Shown: positions 52,813-59,912 of the stretch, in pieces
Position numbering within the stretch: position 1 is the first letter of the stretch
How the letters are laid out: each line of letters starts with the position of its first letter
Assembly (NCBI RefSeq): GCF_017086365.1
Contig: NZ_CP070969.1
Location: 4,526,001 to 4,590,000, forward strand
Source of the DNA: Paenibacillus tianjinensis
Lineage (GTDB): Bacteria > Bacillota > Bacilli > Paenibacillales > Paenibacillaceae
DNA length: 64,000 nt
Direction of reading: 5' to 3'
Notes under the pieces: model-generated
Seen by the model: only the letters and a program-made list of their open reading frames with translations
Databases searched by the model: none
Told to the model about the DNA's origin: nothing
Translations under genes and position numbers: made by a program

Positions 52813-54003
52813 ATGAACATTATTTTATCACAACAAACGCGTGACATTGTCAAATCTACAGCGCCAGTCCTGGCAGAACATGGAACAACAATTACCTCTG
52901 TCTTTTACCGGAATTTGTTCGAAGCCCACCCTGAATTATTGAATGTATTTAACCATGCCAACCAGGCACAAGGCCGCCAGCAGGCGGCACTCGCCAATGC
53001 GGTATACGCAGCGGCCGTCCACATCGATAACCTTGAGAATATTCTGCCGGCGGTAGTTCAGATTGCACACAAGCATGTCAGTCTCGGCATCAAGCCGGAG
53101 CATTACCCGATCGTAGGTGAATTTTTGCTGAAGGCGATTAAGGAAGTGCTGGGTGATGCGGCTACGGATGAGATTCTTACTGCCTGGGAAGAAGCCTACG
53201 GTGTCATCGCGGATGCCTTTATCGGTGTCGAAGACAGCATGTATAAAGAAGCACGCGAGCAGGAGAACGGCTGGAACTTCTTCAAACCTTTCACCGTTGC
53301 ACGTAAAGTACAGGAGAGCGGAAACATTACCTCCTTCTATCTGAAACCTGCGGACGGGTCTAATGTACCGGACTATAAACCGGGCCAGTATATCTCTGTA
53401 CGAGTCCTGATTCCTGGTGAAAAATACACGATGATCCGCCAATACAGCCTTTCCCAGGCTCCAAAACCCGATGAATTCCGTATCTCCGTAAAACGTGAAG
53501 AAGCGAATGATCCGAATGGCGTTGTATCCGTATATCTTCACAATCAGGTCAATGAAGGAGACACCCTTGAGGTCAGTGCGCCTGCCGGTGAATTCTTGCT
53601 GGATGCCACCAAAACTACACCCGTTGCGTTCATCTCCGGCGGCGTAGGCATTACACCGATGATAAGTATGTTCGAGACCGTTGCCAATGTAACGCCGGAC
53701 CGGCCGACGGTCTTCCTGCACTCTGCACGGAATGAAGCGCTCGCCGCTTTCACTCAGGATGTGGAGAAGCATGCAGCAGCCATGAGCAACGTCAAGACCA
53801 AAACCTTCTTCTCCAGCGGCCCGGACGGTGTCATTACAGGAGAAACCCTCAAAAATTATGTCGACATTACCGGTGATGCCTATGTTTGCGGTCCGGTGCC
53901 CTTTATGGAAGCCATGATCCGTGAGCTGCATGCACTCGGAATGAAGGAAGAACAAATTCATTATGAGTTTTTCGGCCCGGCCCTGCAGCTGGACAATCAC
54001 TAA
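52813..54003 (+). CDS. hmp: Flavohemoprotein, nitric oxide dioxygenase Hmp
   Basis: A 396-residue protein: globin domain (1-140) with proximal heme His88 (IAHKHVSLGI), FAD domain with RQYSLS (MIRQYSLSQAP), and an NAD(P)H domain (ISGGVGITPMISM, YVCGPVPFMEAMI). It converts nitric oxide and oxygen to nitrate using NAD(P)H. The ATG at 52813 touches GAGAGGGG, so initiation may instead use a rare ATT at 52822, where spacing would be nine bases and the product would begin near SQQTRDIVKS. NsrR most likely represses it. Confidence 0.94.
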   Translation: MNIILSQQTRDIVKSTAPVLAEHGTTITSVFYRNLFEAHPELLNVFNHANQAQGRQQAALANAVYAAAVHIDNLENILPAVVQIAHKHVSLGIKPEHYPIVGEFLLKAIKEVLGDAATDEILTAWEEAYGVIADAFIGVEDSMYKEAREQENGWNFFKPFTVARKVQESGNITSFYLKPADGSNVPDYKPGQYISVRVLIPGEKYTMIRQYSLSQAPKPDEFRISVKREEANDPNGVVSVYLHNQVNEGDTLEVSAPAGEFLLDATKTTPVAFISGGVGITPMISMFETVANVTPDRPTVFLHSARNEALAAFTQDVEKHAAAMSNVKTKTFFSSGPDGVITGETLKNYVDITGDAYVCGPVPFMEAMIRELHALGMKEEQIHYEFFGPALQLDNH

Positions 54004-54101
54004 TTCTGTGAGTCTGGTCACCCAGCCTCCTTTCCCGCTTGCGTTATGCTTTCTGTGAAGATGCCATTCTATGGCAAGTAAGGTTTACAGGAGGATGCAC
54101 T

Positions 54102-54638
54102 ATGGAAAAGGTAGCTGTCAATTATGAGAAAATGTATTACGGGTTTCCGGTTATTCTGGTGAGCTTTTACGATGTTAACGGACTCCCCAACGTGACTACC
54201 ATCTCTTCCTCATACACGTTGAAGGATATGGTGGTCCTTGGCTTCAGCAGTAAGGGCTATGCGATCAATCAGATTAAAGAGGTCCGTGATTTTGTAATCA
54301 ATGTGCCTGACCGTTCGATGATGGATGCCATCAGCTATTGCGGTTCAACTACCGGTTATGACCTGGGCAAATTTGATAACGTAAATCTGACGCATGTAAA
54401 GTCACAATCCGTTAACGCTCCCGTGATCCGGGAGTGTCCAATCTCCATTGAATGTACACTGTCTGATATTATCGAACGCGAGCAGTTCAAGGGCATAACC
54501 AATATCCTGGCCCATATCAAAGGCAGATTGGTCGCCAAGGACTATCTGAACGATGATGGCGGGCTGCAATCCTCGGAATTCGACAATGTGTTCTATATCG
54601 GGGATGGACATCAGAAGGGATTCAGATATATGCAGTAG
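54102..54638 (+). CDS. Flavin reductase-like FMN-binding protein
   Basis: A 178-residue protein of the flavin reductase-like split-barrel family: YYGFPVILVSFYDVNGLPNVTTISSSYTLKDMVVLGFSSKGYAINQI, then DFVINVPDRSM and EFDNVFYIGDGHQKGFRYM. It should bind FMN and may supply electrons to an acceptor such as a nitric oxide or metal reductase. The ATG at 54102 has AGGAGG seven bases upstream. It lies 98 bp after hmp in the same direction; cotranscription is possible. Confidence 0.83.
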   Translation: MEKVAVNYEKMYYGFPVILVSFYDVNGLPNVTTISSSYTLKDMVVLGFSSKGYAINQIKEVRDFVINVPDRSMMDAISYCGSTTGYDLGKFDNVNLTHVKSQSVNAPVIRECPISIECTLSDIIEREQFKGITNILAHIKGRLVAKDYLNDDGGLQSSEFDNVFYIGDGHQKGFRYMQ

Positions 54639-54733
54639 ATTGAACAATTTTAGAGATATATAGCTTGAACTAGTGATTTTTCTATATTGGGATTGGCCAT
54701 GACTCCAGAGAATGTTTGGACTTCCGGCCGCTG

Positions 54734-54788
54734 TTGTCTTCCGATTTCTTGATTTGAACCGCTGTTAGCGGTAGAAATCCGAAGACAA
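54734..54788. repeat. Complex intergenic inverted repeat
   Basis: TTGTCTTCCGATTTCT (54734-54749) pairs with AGAAATCCGAAGACAA (54773-54788), one mismatch in 16. An inner ACCGCT/AGCGGT stem (54758-54772) stacks on it, and the outer CCGC/GCGG can extend it. From memory similar elements occur between genes in Paenibacillus, but I cannot search. The region 54639-54884 holds no gene. Confidence 0.7.
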
Positions 54789-54884
54789 AGGCGGACGCTT
54801 TCGCTCCTACAGTTCCAAAATTCCCTTCCGCCACTTTTCCCTTAATATACAATTTTCAAGTTCAAAATATATAGTTAAAAAAAT

Positions 54885-54936
54885 ACACGGGCCGCTTCCC
54901 GGATCTAAGGTGATCCAGGGGCGGCCTGTGTTCTTT
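54885..54936. terminator. Terminator with long stem near 54.9 kb
   Basis: ACACGGGCCGC and GCGGCCTGTGT-like arms plus inner GGATC/GATCC stems are followed by TCTTTTT on the plus strand. It could end rightward transcription from the flavin reductase gene. Confidence 0.65.
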
Positions 54937-54955
54937 TTAACGGGAAAGAAGCCAT

Positions 54956-55192
54956 TTATATAGTACGGTAGCACGCGGCATACTCCAACTTAACTTGTTG
55001 TTCCAGCGCCTGCTCATTGATCTTCGCAGCAAGTCTTTCGCGCTCCGGCTCCTCCTCCAGTTCCCCGATATAGCGGTCACTGAATTCCCCGAACGGTTCC
55101 TGAATGTGGCCGAACCATTGGCGCAGCTCCGGGCTGGGGGCAATTTCCTTCATCCACTCGCCGATTACGGCCTCCTGTTGCCTATCCGGCAC
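54956..55192 (-). pseudogene. DUF488-type protein, remnant
   Basis: The minus strand encodes EWMKEIAPSPELRQWFGHIQEPFGEFSDRYIGELE, which matches the middle of DUF488 (YeaO-type) proteins. The expected N-terminal part (usually RVLVDRLWPRG-like) is replaced by the 51-bp repeat array, and the C-terminal part loses its frame near YAACYRTI. It is a remnant rather than a gene. Confidence 0.65.
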
Positions 55193-55490
55193 GACATTGC
55201 TGAATCAAAGGGAAAAGTCCCGTTATTCTCGACAATCCGGCACGTCATCGCAAAATCAAAGGGAAAAATCCCGTTGATTTCACTTATCCGGCACGTCATC
55301 GCAGAATCAAAGGGAAAAATCCCGTTGATTTCACCTATCCGGTACGTCATCGCAAAATCAAAGGGAAAAATCCCGTTGATTTCACCTATCCGGCGTGCCA
55401 TCGCAGAATCAAAAGGAAAAATCCTGTTGATTTCACCTATCCAGCCCGTCATCGCAAGATCAAAGGGAAAAATCCCGTTGGTCCAGCCGC
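55188..55490 (-). repeat. 51-bp tandem hairpin array C
   Basis: Six units of 51 bp begin at 55188, 55239, 55290, 55341, 55392 and 55443 (plus-strand numbering). The core is AATCAAAGGGA, a short A-rich loop, and TCCCGTTGATT; the spacer is close to TTCACCTATCCGGCACGTCA. In the fifth unit both arms change together (AATCAAAAGGA with TCCTGTTGATT), keeping the pair. Read on the minus strand the units give the same GEIxGIFxF periodic frame as arrays A and B on plus. The array starts within a few bases of the fnr-like gene's stop codon. Confidence 0.92.
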
Positions 55491-55494
55491 TAGC

Positions 55495-56202
55495 CTAATC
55501 AATGTACTTCTCCAAGGATGGCCGGTTCTTCACAATCATCTGCTTATTTCCTACCAGCTCAATGAGGCCCAAATCCTCGAAGATGGCAAATTTACGGCTG
55601 ATCGTTTCCCGCGTAACGCCCACATAACTGGCCAGTTCCTCACGGGAGAGAGGCAGCTTAATATGAATGCCGCTGCTGCGCGGCTTGCCGTACTTATCAC
55701 TCAGCTCCAGAATCATATAGGCGATGCGGATTTCCGGGTCTTTGGTTGCAAGGCTCTGGGCAAGATTCTCGGTATGGGCCAGCCTTTTGGAGACGGTCTT
55801 CAGCAGCTTGATCGTAATATCCGGGTTCTCCGAGATTAGCTGCTCCATATCATTTTTGGTCAGCATGCAAATGCTTGTATCGGTCAGCGCATAGGCACTG
55901 AAATTGCTCAGCTCTTCGCTGTTAAATATATTTAATTCGCCAAAAAATTCTCCGCTTGTCAGCACATGCAGAATTTGTTCTTTTCCCTGAGGCGTCATTT
56001 TTGACAGCTTTACCTGTCCCTGCTGAATGATATACAAGGTGTCTGTTGGCTGCTCTTCAAGCACCAACGCCTGGCCTTTGCCTACTTTCCGGTGTCTGAT
56101 CATGGCGCTGATCCGCGAGAGCTCCCCATCGCTGAGCGATGCGAAGATAGGCACTTTACGGGTACAGGGCTCCGCAGCGTTCTGGCAGGAATGTTCCAAC
56201 AT
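55495..56202 (-). CDS. fnr: Crp/Fnr family regulator (FNR-type)
   Basis: A 235-residue regulator: cyclic-nucleotide-like beta roll (VLEEQPTDTLYIIQQGQVKLSK, GEFFGELNIFNSEELS), dimer helix, and winged helix with the FNR-type recognition helix VTRETISRKF. Only two cysteines, Cys6 and Cys13, lie at the N-terminus; Bacillus subtilis Fnr uses C-terminal cysteines that are absent here. An Fe-S or thiol sensor is possible but unproven. It is the last gene of the flavodiiron operon, 48 bp after rubredoxin. AGGAGGG precedes the ATG. Confidence 0.85.
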   Translation of the reverse strand: MLEHSCQNAAEPCTRKVPIFASLSDGELSRISAMIRHRKVGKGQALVLEEQPTDTLYIIQQGQVKLSKMTPQGKEQILHVLTSGEFFGELNIFNSEELSNFSAYALTDTSICMLTKNDMEQLISENPDITIKLLKTVSKRLAHTENLAQSLATKDPEIRIAYMILELSDKYGKPRSSGIHIKLPLSREELASYVGVTRETISRKFAIFEDLGLIELVGNKQMIVKNRPSLEKYID

Positions 56203-56250
56203 TTGTATCCCTCCTGGTATCTCTACTGATCTTGAATCAGGCGCAGCTTC

Positions 56251-56430
56251 TTATGAAGCTGCCCCTTTGTCCGGTACAGGTGCAAAATGGGTCGTATCTT
56301 CGCCGCAGACCGGACAGACCCAATCCTCCGGCAGATCTTCAAAGGCAGTGCCCGGTTCAACATCCTCATCCGGATCTCCAATCGCCGGATCGTAAATATA
56401 ACCGCAAGGTAAACAAATGTATTTTTTCAT
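56251..56430 (-). CDS. Rubredoxin
   Basis: A 59-residue one-iron rubredoxin: Cys6 and Cys9 ([10 protein letters not shown]), Cys39 and Cys42 ([11 protein letters not shown]) bind the iron. It should carry electrons from the NAD(P)H-dependent reductase encoded upstream to the flavodiiron protein. The ATG at 56430 has AAGGAG nine bases upstream. Confidence 0.93.
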   Translation of the reverse strand: MKKYICLPCGYIYDPAIGDPDEDVEPGTAFEDLPEDWVCPVCGEDTTHFAPVPDKGAAS

Positions 56431-56457
56431 AGTAGTCATCTCCTTCAATTTGTTCAA

Positions 56458-57678
56458 TTAATTCTGTAATCTGGCCTCTACTTCAGACATGATTTCCCCG
56501 GGAGTGCGATTCGCCAAGTCTATGCCTCTGAGGCTTATATTCTGCTCAATTGCGGATTTATAGGTTAATGAAGCTGCAGCACCTTCCCAGGAGATGGCCC
56601 CGGTTAACACGCTGTCCTTCACAAATATTCTGGTGTACACGCCGTTAACCACGGCTGAAACCGTCTGGTCGCATTGACTCTCATCGGTATTGCCGATGGA
56701 GAACAGTGAAATGCCAAAAGCGTTAAACAGAGTGACCGGTGTCGACTTGCGGTAAGCAGCAGGCTCAACGGCAGCCATGTTGCCTCCGGCAATCTTACCC
56801 TGCTCCATGGCACCGCCCCATAATCCTTCGACCTGACCGTCCAGTTCGGCAAGATCTCCGGCTGCGTAGATATTCGGAGCACTTGTCTCCAAACGGGTGT
56901 TCACAACCACGCCGGAGCGTGTGCGGATCCCTGTTTCTTTTAGAAGAGCAGTATTAGGAACGATGCCTATGGAGTACACCACATGCTCGCAGGGTATTGC
57001 CGCCATGTCATCAAGGGTCACGCTGGAGACAACGTCCGTTCCGTTAATCGAAGTAACTCCGCGATGAAGTTTGACCTCCACTCCGGCCTGCTCCAGGGTC
57101 AAACGCAGCTGCTCTGAGGAAGCTTCATCCAGCTGTCTGGCCATCAGCCGCGGGGCTGCTTCTACAATGATCACTTGATAACCGGCTTCATGCAGTGCCC
57201 AAGCCGTCTCCAGCCCCTGAACCCCTCCGCCGATCACAACGATTCGCTGTCCGCTTGTGAGACTTGCTTTTAGCGCGTCGGCATCCCCTAATTCACGGAT
57301 CGTGTGAACATTCTTCAGCCCGGCACCATCCACCGTCAGCGCCCGGTTTCTCGCGCCCATGCAGAGCAGCAGCTTATGATATGAGGTCAGCTTACCGTCT
57401 GCAGTCTCCACCTGCTGCCGCTCCGGATGAATAGACATCACACGGCTCGAGGTCTGAAGAGATATCCGGTTGTCCCGGTACCACTTCTCCTTCTTGATCA
57501 GCACCTTCTCGCTGTGCAGGTCACTGAATAAGCCTTTGGTCAGCTTAATCCGGTTATAAGGCAGATGGGCCTCCTCGCCAAAGATAGTGATTTCTGATTC
57601 CGCATCCTTATCACGGATCGCCTTGGCGGCATGAACTGCCGCGACTCCGCTTCCGACAATGACGTAATGTTTAGACAT
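56458..57678 (-). CDS. NAD(P)H:rubredoxin reductase-like flavoprotein (NorW type)
   Basis: A 406-residue two-dinucleotide-binding flavoprotein: FAD motif VIVGSGVAAVHAA at the N-terminus, NAD(P) motif IVVIGGGVQGLETA, and the C-terminal FAD motif IYAAGDLAELDG. The arrangement matches NorW and nitrite/rubredoxin reductases. It lies between the flavodiiron protein and rubredoxin genes, so it most likely reduces that rubredoxin with NAD(P)H. GGGGGG precedes the ATG. Confidence 0.88.
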   Translation of the reverse strand: MSKHYVIVGSGVAAVHAAKAIRDKDAESEITIFGEEAHLPYNRIKLTKGLFSDLHSEKVLIKKEKWYRDNRISLQTSSRVMSIHPERQQVETADGKLTSYHKLLLCMGARNRALTVDGAGLKNVHTIRELGDADALKASLTSGQRIVVIGGGVQGLETAWALHEAGYQVIIVEAAPRLMARQLDEASSEQLRLTLEQAGVEVKLHRGVTSINGTDVVSSVTLDDMAAIPCEHVVYSIGIVPNTALLKETGIRTRSGVVVNTRLETSAPNIYAAGDLAELDGQVEGLWGGAMEQGKIAGGNMAAVEPAAYRKSTPVTLFNAFGISLFSIGNTDESQCDQTVSAVVNGVYTRIFVKDSVLTGAISWEGAAASLTYKSAIEQNISLRGIDLANRTPGEIMSEVEARLQN

Positions 57679-57691
57679 ATCCGTTCCCCCC

Positions 57692-58930
57692 TTAGAATGA
57701 GCTCAGCAGCAGATCGGAGACAAAATCAGCGGCATTTTTGATTTGCTGCGTCTTCTCGGCATCTTTGGGTGAGAACCGGACCCGGATCGGGAATTCCACA
57801 TGGGTCATACCGGTTGACTTGATCACGTCGGAAGTACTTTGTACCGTCATATTGGTTCCGTTCAAATAGTCCTGAATCACCTCAATGGCTTCACCGCTCC
57901 AGCCGTAAGAGCCAAATGCTGCTGCAAGCTTCCCTTCCAGATTCATCTGCTGCAGCTCTTTCAGCAGAGGTTCCAGGTTACCGATCATGTCTGCATAACG
58001 AGTCGAGCTGCCGATAAAGACGGCATCCGCTGCGGCGATACTGTCCAGAATCTCTGTCATGCCGCTTTTATCCGCATCCCAGACTGCTGTTTCAATCCCG
58101 TTTGCCTGCAGGGTATTCTGCAGAATGCCGGCCATTTTTTTGGTATTGTTTTTGAGTGTGGTGTACACGATAGCTGCTTTTTTCCCCTGTGTCGTCTCAC
58201 GGCTCAGCTCGGCGTACAAATCAATATATTTGCGTACATCTTCCCGGATAATAAATCCGTGCGAAGGGGCGATCATTTCGATTTCCAGATCCTTAACGGC
58301 TTCAATCAGCGTTCTTACATATCTTCTGTGGGGATGGATAATGGCATTGTAGTAACCCTTGAAGTCTTCTGTAATGTCGAACCCGGCTTCATCGCTGAAC
58401 AGCTTCCCGACAGCAACATGTGTGCTGAATATATCGCAGGGGAACAGGATTTTGTCTTCCACACAGTAAGTAATCATTGTCTCTGCGGTATGAAGGTACG
58501 GCGTTTCTTTGAACAGGAGCGTTTTGCCGCCAATGTCCAGCGTATCTCCATCCTTCACCACCAGGAAGTTGCGGGCATGAAGCTTGTACATTTCCTGAAG
58601 CTCCGGCACAGCAATCTCTGTGCAGACAATTGTGGCGTTAGCCGCCCGGGAAGCCAATGCTGCAAGTCCGCCGGAATGATCGGGTTCGGTATGGTTAATC
58701 ACAATGAATGAAATGTCCAAAGGATCGATCAGCTCTTCCATCCGGTCCGCATATTCCCGGCCAAATTCCATATCCACGGTATCGATGACAGTCGGCTTGC
58801 CGGTTTTCAGCAGGTATGAATTATAGGTGGTTCCTTTACTCAGTACAAGACGGTGGAAGGGAACCTCCCGGTTGTCGATTTTGCCTACCCAATACGTATC
58901 TTTTGCAATCTTAATTTCAGTGTTGTTCAT
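57692..58930 (-). CDS. Flavodiiron protein (FprA-type, O2/NO reductase)
   Basis: A 412-residue A-type flavoprotein. The N-terminal metallo-beta-lactamase-like domain has the di-iron ligands His80, Glu82, Asp84 and His85 (HTEPDHSGG), and the C-terminal half is a flavodoxin (AAIVYTTLKNNTKKMA, GSSTRYADMIG). Such proteins reduce nitric oxide to nitrous oxide or oxygen to water. It heads the operon followed by NorW-like reductase, rubredoxin and FNR, giving a complete electron chain in trans. AGGAGG precedes the ATG at 58930. Confidence 0.93.
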   Translation of the reverse strand: MNNTEIKIAKDTYWVGKIDNREVPFHRLVLSKGTTYNSYLLKTGKPTVIDTVDMEFGREYADRMEELIDPLDISFIVINHTEPDHSGGLAALASRAANATIVCTEIAVPELQEMYKLHARNFLVVKDGDTLDIGGKTLLFKETPYLHTAETMITYCVEDKILFPCDIFSTHVAVGKLFSDEAGFDITEDFKGYYNAIIHPHRRYVRTLIEAVKDLEIEMIAPSHGFIIREDVRKYIDLYAELSRETTQGKKAAIVYTTLKNNTKKMAGILQNTLQANGIETAVWDADKSGMTEILDSIAAADAVFIGSSTRYADMIGNLEPLLKELQQMNLEGKLAAAFGSYGWSGEAIEVIQDYLNGTNMTVQSTSDVIKSTGMTHVEFPIRVRFSPKDAEKTQQIKNAADFVSDLLLSSF

Positions 58931-58947
58931 CTGTTAGCCCTCCTGAT

Positions 58948-58962
58948 TGATAATGTTTATCA
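58948..58962 (-). promoter_or_regulatory. Palindrome before the flavodiiron gene
   Basis: TGATAATGTTTATCA is a perfect 6-3-6 palindrome just upstream of the ribosome site. It is a candidate operator; the regulator cannot be named (FNR, Fur-like and others are possible). Confidence 0.4.
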
Positions 58963-59133
58963 GCAACCTCATTCTATAATGGCCGCCAATTCAAAAGGAG
59001 GATTTGAATCAAATTTTGAAAGTTTCAAAACAGATGTCCATAACCTGAATATACACTATGGCTGAAAAAGCGTTATGCGTCTGGTCACGTTAAGCAGTGT
59101 TAATAGAGTTTGTTATATATAGCAGCAAGACAA

Positions 59134-59165
59134 ATACCCCTTCAGCAAACGAGGGGCATTTTTTG
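59134..59165 (+). terminator. Short terminator before the TetR gene
   Basis: ATACCCCT and AGGGGCAT arms are followed by TTTTTT. No gene lies directly upstream on the plus strand, so it may end a short transcript or antisense read-through from the flavodiiron promoter region. Confidence 0.55.
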
Positions 59166-59197
59166 CACATTATGCAATTTTGCACTTTGGGCAAAAT
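59163..59197 (+). promoter_or_regulatory. Overlapping inverted repeats, likely TetR operators
   Basis: TTGCA-N5-TGCAA (59163-59177) and ATTTTGC-N7-GCAAAAT (59177-59197) are both perfect and share one base. They lie 70-100 bp before the TetR gene and are good candidates for its binding sites. Confidence 0.6.
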
Positions 59198-59266
59198 TAT
59201 GATTTAATGGAGGATAGTAATAGAGTGTTATCTTTATTCAATCAGGGAAAGGAGGGTATTTGAAAC

Positions 59267-59884
59267 TTGAATCCCAAGCTCACACTGCGCGACAAAAAAA
59301 AGGAAGCTACCACCTTTGCTTTGGCCGAGGCTGCCTTTGAACTGGCCCTTGTGCGGGGGATGGACGGCTTCATCGTTGACGATATTGTCCAGCAGGCAGG
59401 CGTTTCCCGGCGGACCTTTGCCAATTACTTCTCTTGCAAAGAGGAAGCGGTAGCGGCGTACTTTATGAGCAGTGCTTCGAAAGAGGATCAGAACATGCTG
59501 TTGGCAGGCTTGCCTCCCGATGCAACGCCGTTGGATGCCTTATACTGTCTCCTTAAGCTGCAGTTCACTTCTGCATTTCTGCATAAACTGCGGCAGTTTG
59601 TATCGCTGGCGAATCAATATCCCACACTTGAGCCTTATCTCCTCAGCGTATTCCACCGCTTACAGATTGCCGCACAGGAGGTACTGGAACAGTTCACCCG
59701 CGGGCGTTACACCGACGGATATACCCACCTGCTTGCCGGTGCCGTCTATGGGGCGTTCATTCCGATTATGGACGGACGGCTCAATGTACTGCTGCCGGGA
59801 GAAGCACAGGATGAACGCTCCAGTGCTATATCGTTCGATCATTATTTGAATTCGATGTTTGGTTATTTACGAAAAGGCTTCTAA
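59267..59884 (+). CDS. TetR family transcriptional regulator
   Basis: A 205-residue regulator with helix-turn-helix GFIVDDIVQQAGVSRRTFANYFSCKEEAV. The start is a TTG at 59267 with GGAGGG ten bases upstream. It lies 28 bp before the MMPL exporter gene and probably represses both through the inverted repeats at 59163-59197. The inducing compound is likely an exporter substrate. Confidence 0.88.
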   Translation: MNPKLTLRDKKKEATTFALAEAAFELALVRGMDGFIVDDIVQQAGVSRRTFANYFSCKEEAVAAYFMSSASKEDQNMLLAGLPPDATPLDALYCLLKLQFTSAFLHKLRQFVSLANQYPTLEPYLLSVFHRLQIAAQEVLEQFTRGRYTDGYTHLLAGAVYGAFIPIMDGRLNVLLPGEAQDERSSAISFDHYLNSMFGYLRKGF

Positions 59885-59912
59885 ACCAGAGATAAAAAGG
59901 AGAAACCATCAC

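Noticed and set aside
52936..54021. A 361-residue open frame opposite hmp
   Set aside because: Shadow of the hmp gene; no motif, no ribosome site.
57839..58711. A 290-residue open frame opposite the flavodiiron gene
   Set aside because: Cys- and His-rich antisense shadow of a confidently assigned gene.
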